Origin: Alphaproteobacteria bacterium
GTDB lineage: Bacteria; Pseudomonadota; Alphaproteobacteria; Micavibrionales; Micavibrionaceae
Reading direction: 5' to 3'
Length of the DNA: 64,000 bases
Assembly: GCA_030750865.1 (NCBI GenBank)
Contig: JASMHE010000001.1
Coordinates: 1-64,000 of the forward strand
In this document: piece by piece, positions 33,634 through 42,452 of the stretch
How positions within the stretch are numbered: position 1 is the stretch's first letter
How the letters are laid out: the number at the start of each line of letters is the position of its first letter
Program-made: the position numbers and the translations under genes
Notes under the pieces: generated by a model
Databases searched by the model: none
What the model saw: the letters and a program-made list of their open reading frames with translations, nothing else
Told to the model about the DNA's origin: nothing

Positions 33634-35120
33634 TGAGAAAGAGTGCCGTTCGTACCCTGTACGATCCAGCGGCCGTCAAGCACGGCAATATTTGTCACCA
33701 CACCAATGCCATCAAGCTGATCGCCGATTTCAACCAGACGCATCTCCGATCCGTCTTTTCTGGCAACAAACGCGCTGTCTGATTGCGCGCCGCGTAATTC
33801 CCACAGCGGTTCCGGCTTCGGGGTTTTTACATCCGGCATTTTCGGCGGTTTCGGCGGCACAACAGGTGTTCTGCGCACAGGTTGTGCGGCTTGCTTGCGC
33901 GGCGCGGGCTGTGATACCACTTTCACGCCGCCATCTTCGATTTTGTTCAGCCGTTTTTCCAATGCCTTGAGCGTCAGATTAATCGCCTGAATTTCGGCAC
34001 TGTTCACCATGCTTTTGCCTGTATCACGCTCCGGCCCTGTGGCGACAATATCCATGACCTCACTTTGGCTGGACTTCAACGATTTGATGTCCGATTCCAT
34101 CATATCCAGACGCTCGAACAGTAAATCCATTTTCTGTCCCAGTTGAACCATGCCCGCATCGGGGATCGGATCCGATGTTTCAAGTTGCGGCGCAGGCTGT
34201 GTCATATCAATGCCCGTTCCACTATCCGTAGCCGGATCAGAGGATTGCAAAAGCCCCGTACCCGTATCGCCTGTATCAGACGAAAACAGCCCATCGTCAT
34301 TCGCCGCATCATCCAGTGTCGGCATCGGTGTCAGAATATCTTCATATGACGGGTCTTCGTCTTCTTCGTTGTCGGAAAGTTTTTCACCATCATTCATCGC
34401 CGGTGGATCGGCATCCACCGTTTCAACATCCACTTCCGGCAAGGTGTCAAAGTAATCTTCCGTCAGGCCGGTTTCTTTGCCTGATTCTACCTCAACATCC
34501 CCTAACAAGGACGGGTCCTGTAACATGCCGACCTGCTGTTCCTGCGCGGCCAATGACAAATTATCCTGACCGGAACGCGGCTGGTTTTTGCGGCCGTAAA
34601 TCAGGTCACGCTGTGTCATCGGTGCGGCCTGTTGTTGCTGTTGCGCGGCTTGTTGCTGACCTTGCTGTTGTGCCTGTTGCTGGGCCGCCTGCTGCTGCGC
34701 CGGACTTGGCTGCGACGTACTATCACCGCCGCCGCCGGCCATCATGACGACCACGATCAGGCCAACAAAAACCGCCCCGCCAATGACCATCATATTGAAT
34801 TGTTTTCGCTTTTTGTCCTTCAGCGCCTGTTCGTCTTCGGATAAGGGCACGGCCTCATCAGGCGCATCATCACCGGCAAATTCCTCGTCATATGCACCGA
34901 CATCGCCTTCGTCGAAATTTTCGTCGCCGAAGTTTCCATCATCGCCAAAATCTTCGGTGCCGAAATCTTCGTCACTGAAATCGCCTTCATCCAGATCGAA
35001 ATCGCCTAAATCATCGCCCAGCTCACCAAGATCATCGCCGAACTCGTCATCAAACAAATCATCATCCAGGAAATCATCATCCTGCATATCCGGATTATTT
35101 TTGTTTTGATCGTCACTCAT
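33630..35120 (-). CDS. dotF: Type IVB inner-membrane protein DotF (IcmG)-like
   Basis: A 496-residue inner-membrane protein. Residues 1 to ~95 are an acidic cytoplasmic tail of DDxF/DLGD/EDFG repeats. One transmembrane helix lies at about 108-130 (MMVIGGAVFVGLIVVVMM). A Gln-rich stretch, a predicted coiled coil (MVQLGQKMDLLFERLDMMES to NLTLKALEKRLNKIEDGG) and a small C-terminal domain (LWELRGAQSDSAFVARKDG, then EIGDQLDGIG) follow. This layout and its place after dotG match DotF/IcmG (TraP in IncI plasmids). The assignment is by architecture, C-terminus and gene order. The acidic tail is unusual. The start is 42 nt after the dotG stop. Confidence 0.83.
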   Translation of the reverse strand: MSDDQNKNNPDMQDDDFLDDDLFDDEFGDDLGELGDDLGDFDLDEGDFSDEDFGTEDFGDDGNFGDENFDEGDVGAYDEEFAGDDAPDEAVPLSEDEQALKDKKRKQFNMMVIGGAVFVGLIVVVMMAGGGGDSTSQPSPAQQQAAQQQAQQQGQQQAAQQQQQAAPMTQRDLIYGRKNQPRSGQDNLSLAAQEQQVGMLQDPSLLGDVEVESGKETGLTEDYFDTLPEVDVETVDADPPAMNDGEKLSDNEEDEDPSYEDILTPMPTLDDAANDDGLFSSDTGDTGTGLLQSSDPATDSGTGIDMTQPAPQLETSDPIPDAGMVQLGQKMDLLFERLDMMESDIKSLKSSQSEVMDIVATGPERDTGKSMVNSAEIQAINLTLKALEKRLNKIEDGGVKVVSQPAPRKQAAQPVRRTPVVPPKPPKMPDVKTPKPEPLWELRGAQSDSAFVARKDGSEMRLVEIGDQLDGIGVVTNIAVLDGRWIVQGTNGTLSQ

Positions 35121-35162
35121 TGATGCTTACTTCCCATACAATCCTTGCGTGTGAAACGCTTT

Positions 35163-36530
35163 TTACTGTTCTAACACAGGATCAACAAATAGTAACCCCA
35201 TCGCCGTTCCGGGCGCAACGGTAATCAACGGCTGCGTATTCTGGCCTTCTTCATCCAGAATTTCACTGGCTTTGCCTGCGGCTTCTTCCAGACCGGCGGC
35301 CAGTTCTTCTTCAACATCAAGATCTTCCTGCGAAGTTGTCGCGACCCCCGTACCACCGTCAATCGTGGTTGTGGAACTTGCGGATTCGGCAATCGCGCCG
35401 CCCATACCTTCAACAAATTTTGCCGCCGCAGGCAGAATAATCCGTCTGAAGTAACGGCGGTCAATATCTGTCACCATCGCGACCGACGCCTTATCAGGGT
35501 TCAGCGCCACAATATTGGCCGAATAACCGACATCATCAATCATGATTGTATTAAATGTCAGCACAAGGAAATCATCGCGTGTTTCAAATGTACCAAGCAA
35601 GCGGCTACCCGCATATGGTCCACTGGCCATTTCTGCCAGAATTGTGCCGCCCGCATCCGAGTTTGCCTCGATCATCAACTGACCGTATTCGATTGTACCG
35701 GCCGGAATCAAAATCTGGTTTGTACTGTCACCGCCATCTGCTGTGACTGTGCCGTCACCACTGCCGTCAAGGCCTTGCTCTGCGGCTTCACGCTGTTTTT
35801 TGCGTTCTTCCTGCTCGATAAAATCATCCGGCGTCACTTCGATCGAACGCGGCGCTTGCGGCACGGCCGATCCCAGTACGGTTTCCATTTGCTGGGCCAT
35901 TGCTTTGGCCAAAGCGTCAATTGCTTTGCCTTGTTCCGCAGGCGCTTGCTGTGCTTGTTGCTGTGCCTGGAACATGGCCTGTTTTTGTTGTGCGGCCTGC
36001 AATTTCGCCTGCTCTTCGGCTTGTTGCTTCTGGCGCTCTTCCTGAATGCGGCGCCAACGATCCAGCGGATCTTCCTTTTCGGCCTGCGGTTCATCAATTG
36101 TCAAACGGCCTTCATCGGTGCTGACCGGTGTCGGCAATGCGCTACCGCCCGTTTTAATCGCATCTTCAACGCGGCGGACATTGGTTTCCTCGACGGCTTC
36201 TTTATACACTGTTGTCACCTGACCACTGCCGGGGACATCACTGACATCAGATTTGCCGCGCATCACAGATTGCGGCGTTTCATCACCATCGCCGCCCATC
36301 ATTGTAATCAGGACGATAACCAGAACAAGGCCGCCGACAATCGCGCCAATCTTGAAAAACGGGTTGTTTTTCCATGCGTCTGCCAAACTGCCGCCTTCGG
36401 ATTCAAAATCGTCAAACGCAGCGTCATCGGTAAAATCTTCAAAACCGAAATCGTCATCATCGCCGCCGCCGATATCGTCACCCATATCAACATCGTCAAA
36501 ATCATCGAATTCGTCTTCGTCGCCAATCAT
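35163..36530 (-). CDS. dotG: Type IVB core channel protein DotG (IcmE), VirB10-like
   Basis: A 455-residue protein (TraO in IncI plasmids). The acidic N-terminus (residues 1-50, many Asp and Phe) is cytoplasmic. A single transmembrane helix is at about 57-80 (FKIGAIVGGLVLVIVLITMM). A Gln/Ala/Lys-rich middle leads to the VirB10-like C-terminal domain from about 265: ILIPAGTIEYGQLMIEANSD, GPYAGSRLLGTFETRDDFLV, and the ending VAPGTAMGLLFVDPVL. It spans the envelope and forms the central channel. It lacks the pentapeptide-repeat region that makes Legionella DotG over 1000 residues, and matches plasmid TraO in size. Its ATG overlaps the dotH stop (ATGA). Confidence 0.93.
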   Translation of the reverse strand: MIGDEDEFDDFDDVDMGDDIGGGDDDDFGFEDFTDDAAFDDFESEGGSLADAWKNNPFFKIGAIVGGLVLVIVLITMMGGDGDETPQSVMRGKSDVSDVPGSGQVTTVYKEAVEETNVRRVEDAIKTGGSALPTPVSTDEGRLTIDEPQAEKEDPLDRWRRIQEERQKQQAEEQAKLQAAQQKQAMFQAQQQAQQAPAEQGKAIDALAKAMAQQMETVLGSAVPQAPRSIEVTPDDFIEQEERKKQREAAEQGLDGSGDGTVTADGGDSTNQILIPAGTIEYGQLMIEANSDAGGTILAEMASGPYAGSRLLGTFETRDDFLVLTFNTIMIDDVGYSANIVALNPDKASVAMVTDIDRRYFRRIILPAAAKFVEGMGGAIAESASSTTTIDGGTGVATTSQEDLDVEEELAAGLEEAAGKASEILDEEGQNTQPLITVAPGTAMGLLFVDPVLEQ

Positions 36531-37660
36531 TCCGCGCCTAACTCCTCATCTTCACCGATACGCGCCCGCACGACAGCCCCGCCGTCCGAGAGCAAGACAA
36601 CCGGTGCATTGGATAATTCATACACTTTCATACCGTCCGCCGAAGAAACAGACCCCGACCATCCCGGAGACAATAATGTCAGCGGCGTCCGCAAATATGT
36701 AGTCGCATTGACTTTATACGCAGATGTGCGTCCATCAACGCCTTCGACAATCAGTCGCTCGGCGGTATCCGGCGGAATACCGTCCAGAATAGACCCCAGA
36801 ACACCATCACCGGCGGCAATTTTCAATCCGCCGTCAATCAGCGGTGCTTCGGCATACGGACCATATTCGGGAATGCGCGCATCAAAACGGTAATGCACCA
36901 CATCACGGGTTGTCCGGATGGTCATGACAATCGGTGTATCCAGCTCCACAAGACGGATCGACATATTGCCGTACGCAAATTCGGATAGCGGCGTAATCCG
37001 CACAACATGACCACCCTCTTCGGGCTGGACGATTTCAAAATTTCCGGCCCACGTAATATCCTGGATCGGCCACGGCTTACCAGTCACATCCAGCACATTG
37101 ACTGTTGCGACATGTCCTGTTGCGACCTTCACCAGCGGCGGTTTCGCACCGGGGTCCATCGGAATGGTGGTCACGACAACTTCGGGGGTCGGATATGGGA
37201 AAATCGGTGTTTCGACCGCTTGTTTTGTTTTATCAAACAGCGCCAGAAGACGTCTGATTTCATCAGGCTTCATCGGCAACAATCCGTTGACCGCCGCATT
37301 GAAGGCCTCTTCACGCAGACGGTTTTCGACCTGTTCACGCGTCACGCCGCCCTGCATCGCAGCGCCCTGCTGACCGACGGGCAAATTAAAACCGGGATTA
37401 CCACCAGCGGCGGCTTGATTATTACCGCCCATCGCCTGGGAAAACGGAGAGGAAGAAGATGGCAAATTTGCCGTGCCGCCAGATGCGACCGGCTGGTTGT
37501 CTGAATTCAGATTGCCGGCAGCAGCAGCGCCACCATCAGTTTGACTGGCCGCTTGCAGCGCCTGAAAGAAATCACTGGGAGATTGCGCATAGGCAGGCAA
37601 CGCCGACAATGCGGCAAACACCGCAGTCAGCTGGAAAAACTTGCACAAATTGATCTGCAT
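36527..37660 (-). CDS. dotH: Type IVB outer-membrane core protein DotH (IcmK)
   Basis: A 377-residue exported protein (TraN in IncI plasmids), VirB9-like in its C-terminal half. The signal peptide is FFQLTAVFAALSALPAYAQS. A Gly/Ala/Asn-rich linker is followed by GLLPMKPDEIRRLLALFDKT, an established DotH motif, then TGKPWPIQDITWAG, HVVRITPLSEFAYGNMSI and the C-terminal TYLRTPLTLLSPGWSGSV. It assembles in the outer membrane with DotC and DotD. The start at 37660 is preferred because GGGA lies 9 nt upstream and the signal peptide is then short; ATGs at 37669 and 37747 are in frame. It overlaps dotG by four bases. Confidence 0.93.
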   Translation of the reverse strand: MQINLCKFFQLTAVFAALSALPAYAQSPSDFFQALQAASQTDGGAAAAGNLNSDNQPVASGGTANLPSSSSPFSQAMGGNNQAAAGGNPGFNLPVGQQGAAMQGGVTREQVENRLREEAFNAAVNGLLPMKPDEIRRLLALFDKTKQAVETPIFPYPTPEVVVTTIPMDPGAKPPLVKVATGHVATVNVLDVTGKPWPIQDITWAGNFEIVQPEEGGHVVRITPLSEFAYGNMSIRLVELDTPIVMTIRTTRDVVHYRFDARIPEYGPYAEAPLIDGGLKIAAGDGVLGSILDGIPPDTAERLIVEGVDGRTSAYKVNATTYLRTPLTLLSPGWSGSVSSADGMKVYELSNAPVVLLSDGGAVVRARIGEDEELGAE

Positions 37661-37799
37661 ATGTCTCATTTCCCAGGATATATCCTTTTTTGTCCCCACG
37701 AGAATATCGTGTGATAAAACAGATGTCACGCCAGATTCACAAGGCATTCACAATAAAATACAGAAAATAAAAATCAAAAGAAAAATATCTGCAAACCGA

Positions 37800-39428
37800 T
37801 TAGCGCGGCGCGGCGATCCACTGTTCGATCCCGACCCCGTTGGCGCTTTCAAGTCGTGGCACACGCACCACAACAACCGTCACCAACAAGGCATCCGACC
37901 GTGTTCGTGTACCGGCCTGATATGTCAAAATCATCGGCAACTGTACAACCCACTGATACCGGCCCATCACAACCCCCTCGGATTGCAGAACGGGCGCACC
38001 TTGCGGCGCGGCGGTCAGAACCTGCTGGTTCGACTCGACAACCTCAATAATCCGCGATTGTTGCAACGCTGTGGTGAAACTCTCCCACCCCGTCCGTGTA
38101 AAGTTCCGTGACGCTTCCTGCAAACGGCGGCGATAATCGTTAAAGCCGAACGTCATCACTTCGGTCGTGGCCTGTGCCACCCATGACATCAAGGCCGGCG
38201 TACTCAGGTTCGGCTGGTTCAGCGGCACCATCGGCATCAAACGGCCATCTTCTGTTGTCGCAAAATAACGGTTTTCCGGCTGATGCACATGAATCACAAA
38301 CAACATAGAGAATATCAGACCGACAATAATCAACGCTTCAAGTAGCGCCAGCTTCAAAAGCGTACGATACCCGTCACGATAAAATTCGTTCCGCAAGACC
38401 ACCTTATCAAGGCTACCTTCAACCTTTGCGGGCGTACCATCTTCCGCAGCTGCTGCTGCCGCTTGCGCGGCGCTCTTTGACTGCCCCGCATTCTTGGCTC
38501 CTTTGGACGGCGCTTTTTTCGCACCGGCTGGCGCGCGGCGACCACCGCCCGCAGCACCTTTACCCGCTGACGACGCCCCTTGTCTTGGGCGTCTGGCCGG
38601 TTTTTTCTGTCCGGATGCCGCCGCTTTTTGCGGGGCTTGCGGCGCAGAATCCGCCGCCGCATTGTTGCCGCCACGGCCACTTGCGGCATTTGTATTGTCA
38701 TCGGACAATGTCAATCCGCCAGCATCCGCACCTGTATCTGTACGTGTACCGGCACTACTTGTACTGGCACTTGTTCCGGCTTGCCCCGCCCCACCTTGCC
38801 CGGCTGGTGACGCTGATAGCGTTGATGTACCCGCACCTGATGCGCCTGACGGCGCAGACCCTGATGATGACGGCGCACTGCCGGTCGGTTGTGACGGCGT
38901 TGCCGCCTGTGTTCTCGATGTCAGACCCTGTGGCGGGGTATTACTGCCCGGTGCCGCAGTATGTCCTGCACCCTGCCCCGTACCTTGTGATGCCGCGCCG
39001 GAGGCAGATCCCGCAGACGATCCTGTTGCCGCGCCCTGCGACGAACTTTGCGACGGGCTTTGAGCCGGATTTTGCGGTGAACTCTGCGGTGAATTCTGAA
39101 TTGGGTTTTGCGGCGATGTGCCCGCAGCGCCTTGTGGCGGCGGCGGATTCTGCGCAGAAGACTGAGGTTGTGGCGGTGTTCCTGCGGGTGATGCTGGTGA
39201 CGCTCCCGTCTGTTGCGGCGTACCTTGTGACGATCCCTGTGATCCTCCCTGTGTCGGCGTACCCTGCGGCGCACCTGAGGCTGCAGGCGTCTGTGACGAC
39301 GCATCAGGCGACGACCCCGCCGCCGGAGGTTGTCCGGCTGGAGACGATGGTTGCTGTCGCGCGCTTTCTTGGTCTTTCGGCGCTTCTGGCGTGCCTTGCG
39401 GCGACTTTGGTGAATCAGAATCAGACAT
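37800..39428 (-). CDS. dotI: Type IVB inner-membrane protein DotI (IcmL) with giant low-complexity N-terminus
   Basis: The last ~205 residues are a full DotI/IcmL (TraM in IncI plasmids): VVLRNEFYRDGYRTLLKLAL, one transmembrane helix at about 354-378, PVLQSEGVVMGRYQWVVQLP and a C-terminal domain of the VirB8-like fold. Normal DotI is about 210 residues. Here ~335 residues precede it, nearly all Pro, Gln, Ser, Ala, Gly and Thr at first (SPQNP, SQGT, GAASG patterns), then a Lys/Ala/Arg-rich stretch (GQKKPARRPRQGASSAGKGA). By DotI topology this extension is in the cytoplasm. It heads the dotI-dotH-dotG-dotF operon. There is no clear ribosome-binding site before the ATG at 39428. Confidence 0.9.
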   Translation of the reverse strand: MSDSDSPKSPQGTPEAPKDQESARQQPSSPAGQPPAAGSSPDASSQTPAASGAPQGTPTQGGSQGSSQGTPQQTGASPASPAGTPPQPQSSAQNPPPPQGAAGTSPQNPIQNSPQSSPQNPAQSPSQSSSQGAATGSSAGSASGAASQGTGQGAGHTAAPGSNTPPQGLTSRTQAATPSQPTGSAPSSSGSAPSGASGAGTSTLSASPAGQGGAGQAGTSASTSSAGTRTDTGADAGGLTLSDDNTNAASGRGGNNAAADSAPQAPQKAAASGQKKPARRPRQGASSAGKGAAGGGRRAPAGAKKAPSKGAKNAGQSKSAAQAAAAAAEDGTPAKVEGSLDKVVLRNEFYRDGYRTLLKLALLEALIIVGLIFSMLFVIHVHQPENRYFATTEDGRLMPMVPLNQPNLSTPALMSWVAQATTEVMTFGFNDYRRRLQEASRNFTRTGWESFTTALQQSRIIEVVESNQQVLTAAPQGAPVLQSEGVVMGRYQWVVQLPMILTYQAGTRTRSDALLVTVVVVRVPRLESANGVGIEQWIAAPR

Positions 39429-39680
39429 AAATTCGTTTAAACGCTTTTTTTAAATTAAGGATCTTTCATTACTATTCGGTTACATGGTATCTTATTCTTG
39501 GCGAAGAGAAAATAGCAACAAGTAAGATTTACAACCATATTTCCAATATATATTCTATTTTTCAAATAAAAACGGAAAAATTATCTTAAAATCAGATTTT
39601 TAAATCCTTTTTTATCCTTTTCAGGCTAGAATATGGTAGAATGTATAACGAGTGTATAAAAGTGTGATGTGGGCAAAAAC
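39429..39680. promoter_or_regulatory. Divergent AT-rich promoter region between dotI operon and paralogue array
   Basis: This ~250 bp gap is very AT-rich, unlike both neighbours. It has a direct repeat TAGAAT at about 39634 and 39644 that could give -10 boxes for the plus-strand array. Both operons must start here, so they may share control. Confidence 0.45.
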
Positions 39681-41048
39681 ATGCGGATAACCAGCGATCC
39701 GGCATCAAACCGGAAGCAAAAAAGTGATTTTTCCGAGCGTATTTTACAATGCGCCCCGTTTCGCGTGCGGTTTCGTATGCGGTTTCTGTCCGCCTTTATT
39801 TTCCTCGCGTGCGCGTTCACTGTCATCTCTTTTTCATCAAAATCCGCACTTGCGGCCACCTGTAACGATAACTGCGCCTGTGTCGAGGCCTTGAACCCGG
39901 TCTTGCGGCAGCAAATCGAACAACAGCACGAGCAAAACCGCGATCACATCACCGATGAATTTGAAAAACACGAAGATGAATTCTGGGTCGGCTATCTTTA
40001 CGGTCGGCATCTCCGCCCGATGCTCAGCCGGATGACGCGCGAATTATCCGCCAGCGCCATGCAGCAAGCCTTTGCCGTCGGCAGTTTTCTGGATGCGCAA
40101 AACCAACTGGCCACCCAGCGCCTGTTGCACATCAAACAGGCCGAAGCCCACAAAGATTACCAGCCCAGCGCCTCTGTCTGTGTGTTCGGCACCGTGGCCA
40201 AAACATTGGCGACGGCCGAATGGAACAGCCGCCTGACACGGACAACGCTGATAAAGCGCTCACAAGAACGACAGCTCAACTACGATAACTCGATCAGTGA
40301 CCCGAGTGGCTCTTTTTCCAATGTGATCAACCGGATGACACAGTTCAAAGACCGCTATTGTAACCCGAATGCCGAAGGCGGCGAAGCAGGCGTGATCTGC
40401 GAGAGCGCCGATAATGAAGCCTCACGCGACAAAGACATTGATTATACGGGGCTGGTCGATATTCCGCTCACCCTCGATATTAATTTTGATAATCCCGAAG
40501 AGGGCGAAAATCAGGACGGCATTGATGCACTGGCCCTGAGCGCCAATTTGTTCGGCCACACCTCTTTGCCGGTCGTACCAAAAGCCCTGATGCCGATGGT
40601 TGACAAGCAGACATTGCTGCTTGATATGCGCGAAGTCGTCGCCAAGCGGTCTGTTGCGGAAAGCTCGTTATACAGCATGCTTGCCCGGAAAACGGCAGGG
40701 TCAAAACAGGCCGAAGGAAACGCACAATTCATGTATAATATCATGAAAGAATTCGGCGTACAGGACGACGAAGACATTGCCAAAATTCTGGGCGAACGCC
40801 CGAGTTATTACGCGCAGATGGAAATTCTGACCAAAAAACTGTATCAGAACCCGTCTTTTTATATCAATTTATATGATAAGCCCGCCAACGTGGCCCGCAA
40901 GAGTGCGGCACTGCGCGCTGTCGGGCTGATGCAATCGATGGACCGCTTTAACAGCCAATTGCGCAGCGAAGCCATTTTATCATTGATGCTGGAAAGCGAT
41001 TTACGCGCCGAGCAAAGCGCCGTCCAAAACCGGATCGGCGACAATTAA
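39681..41048 (+). CDS. Exported protein of unknown paralogous family, copy 1
   Basis: I do not recognise this family. After a signal peptide (RFLSAFIFLACAFTVISF, cleavage near SALA) comes ATCNDNCAC, then a Glu/His-rich helical segment (QQIEQQHEQNRDHITDEFEK). The core shared by all five copies follows: SASAMQQAFAVGSFLDAQNQ, AHKDYQPSASVCVFGT, a YC...C pair in RYCNPNAEGGEAGVICES, DIDYTGLVDIPLTLDINFD, REVVAKRSVAESS, PSYYAQMEILTKKLYQNPSF and LYDKPANVARK. The start is uncertain: the ATG at 39681 has GGG upstream, and a GTG at 39669 is in frame. It is first of five genes, divergent from dotI. A periplasmic role with the type IVB system is an inference from position. Confidence 0.85.
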   Translation: MRITSDPASNRKQKSDFSERILQCAPFRVRFRMRFLSAFIFLACAFTVISFSSKSALAATCNDNCACVEALNPVLRQQIEQQHEQNRDHITDEFEKHEDEFWVGYLYGRHLRPMLSRMTRELSASAMQQAFAVGSFLDAQNQLATQRLLHIKQAEAHKDYQPSASVCVFGTVAKTLATAEWNSRLTRTTLIKRSQERQLNYDNSISDPSGSFSNVINRMTQFKDRYCNPNAEGGEAGVICESADNEASRDKDIDYTGLVDIPLTLDINFDNPEEGENQDGIDALALSANLFGHTSLPVVPKALMPMVDKQTLLLDMREVVAKRSVAESSLYSMLARKTAGSKQAEGNAQFMYNIMKEFGVQDDEDIAKILGERPSYYAQMEILTKKLYQNPSFYINLYDKPANVARKSAALRAVGLMQSMDRFNSQLRSEAILSLMLESDLRAEQSAVQNRIGDN

Positions 41049-41073
41049 AGGATCACGAAACAATAAGAAGAAT

Positions 41074-42411
41074 ATGACAGAAACAACGAACGATCACATA
41101 TGTACAACACACGGACCGGCCTCTCAGGCCGTTACGCCGATCGCCTGCGCGTCCACCCGTGATGTTGCCCGTGCGGCAGCAGGCCGCGCACTGTGGGTCG
41201 CGCCGTTTTTCATTTTGCTGTTTGCGCTGTTGACACCGCAAAATGCAAATGCCTGTACCAGCTGTACGTATGTTGTGCCCGCCCATGAGCAAACCCGTCA
41301 GGTTGTTGCAGATGAACATGATGACACATGGGACTGGATCGAAGATGAATTCGAAATCACAGAAGACTGGATCGAAGATGTCTTCTGGCCGGAAAAAATT
41401 CTGCCGGCCCTGAAACGTTTTAATCGTGAAATGTCCGCTGTCGCCATGCAGAACAGCTTTGCGATCGCGACATTTATTGACGGCGAAAATCAACTGGAAA
41501 CACAGCGCTTGTTACAGATAAAACAAGCCGAAACGCACAAAGATTACCAGCCTAGCACACAAGTCTGCATGTTTGGTACCGTCACACGCAATCTGATCCA
41601 TGCCGAAAATAATGCGGAACTCAACGCCCAGATTTTGGCCCGCCGGTCCATCGACCGCCAGATGGGCAACAGCTCCAGCTCGGCCTCTGCCGGACAATTC
41701 CTGGACCGCGAAACACGGCTTGCCAACTTTAAATCCACCTATTGTGACCCGCACGACAATAACGCGCTGTTCGGGAAGTTCTGTAAAGCCGGCACATCAG
41801 TCGAGCTCCAGAATCTGGATGTGGACTATAAGCGCAGTCTTGGTCAAACCAAAACACTGAACATTGATTTCACCGATACCGATGTCACACCGAAAGAAAC
41901 TGTTCTGGTCGCATTAGCCAACAACCTGTTTTCCAATGATATTATGCTGCGCATTCCTGAAATTCTGACGCAAAGAAACAGACGGCCTGATCTGGTGCTG
42001 GATATCCGTTCCATCGTCGCAAAACGTGCTGTGGCCGAACATTCGTTCAACACGCAAATCGGCCTGAAAACAGAAAGTAACGAAGGATCGCTGGCATCAC
42101 TCTATCCCTATCTGGAAAACATCATGAAAACCGTCGGTCTGGAAGGCGAAGATGTCAGCAAATTAATGGGCAGCAACCGCCCCAGCTATGATGCGCAAAT
42201 GGAACTGATTACCAAAAAGCTGTACCAAATACCCGCATTTTATACGAACTTATATGATAAACCGGCCAATGTGGATCGCCAGAAAGCGGCAATGGAAGCT
42301 ATCGGCCTGATGCAGGACTTTGATACATGGCAAAGCTATCTGCGTACCGAAGCCTCGCTGGCTGTCCTGCTGGAACTGGAAATTGAAAAACTGAAAGAAT
42401 CAAAACTGTAA
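41074..42411 (+). CDS. Exported protein of unknown paralogous family, copy 2
   Basis: A 445-residue paralogue of its neighbours. The N-terminus has a hydrophobic export signal (LWVAPFFILLFALLTPQNANA) followed at once by CTSCTYVVPAHEQ, a CxxC pair at the predicted mature end. Trp/Glu/Asp-rich helices follow (HDDTWDWIEDEFEITEDWIE). Core motifs are SAVAMQNSFAIATFIDGENQ, HKDYQPSTQVCMFGT, YCDPHDNNALFGKFC, TLNIDFTDTDVT, IVAKRAVAEHSF, PSYDAQMELITKKLYQIPAF and LYDKPANVDRQK. It replaces Tyr with Asp in the PSYYAQ motif. It starts 25 nt after copy 1, probably on the same transcript. Function is unknown. Confidence 0.85.
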   Translation: MTETTNDHICTTHGPASQAVTPIACASTRDVARAAAGRALWVAPFFILLFALLTPQNANACTSCTYVVPAHEQTRQVVADEHDDTWDWIEDEFEITEDWIEDVFWPEKILPALKRFNREMSAVAMQNSFAIATFIDGENQLETQRLLQIKQAETHKDYQPSTQVCMFGTVTRNLIHAENNAELNAQILARRSIDRQMGNSSSSASAGQFLDRETRLANFKSTYCDPHDNNALFGKFCKAGTSVELQNLDVDYKRSLGQTKTLNIDFTDTDVTPKETVLVALANNLFSNDIMLRIPEILTQRNRRPDLVLDIRSIVAKRAVAEHSFNTQIGLKTESNEGSLASLYPYLENIMKTVGLEGEDVSKLMGSNRPSYDAQMELITKKLYQIPAFYTNLYDKPANVDRQKAAMEAIGLMQDFDTWQSYLRTEASLAVLLELEIEKLKESKL

Positions 42412-42452
42412 GCATCTATTGCTGACAAATATTGCTGACAAAGGAGCAAAAC

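Noticed and set aside
38426-39430. A 334-codon plus-strand frame opposite the DotI extension
   Set aside because: It mirrors the repetitive DotI tail and has no signal peptide or domain. DotI homology fixes the true strand.
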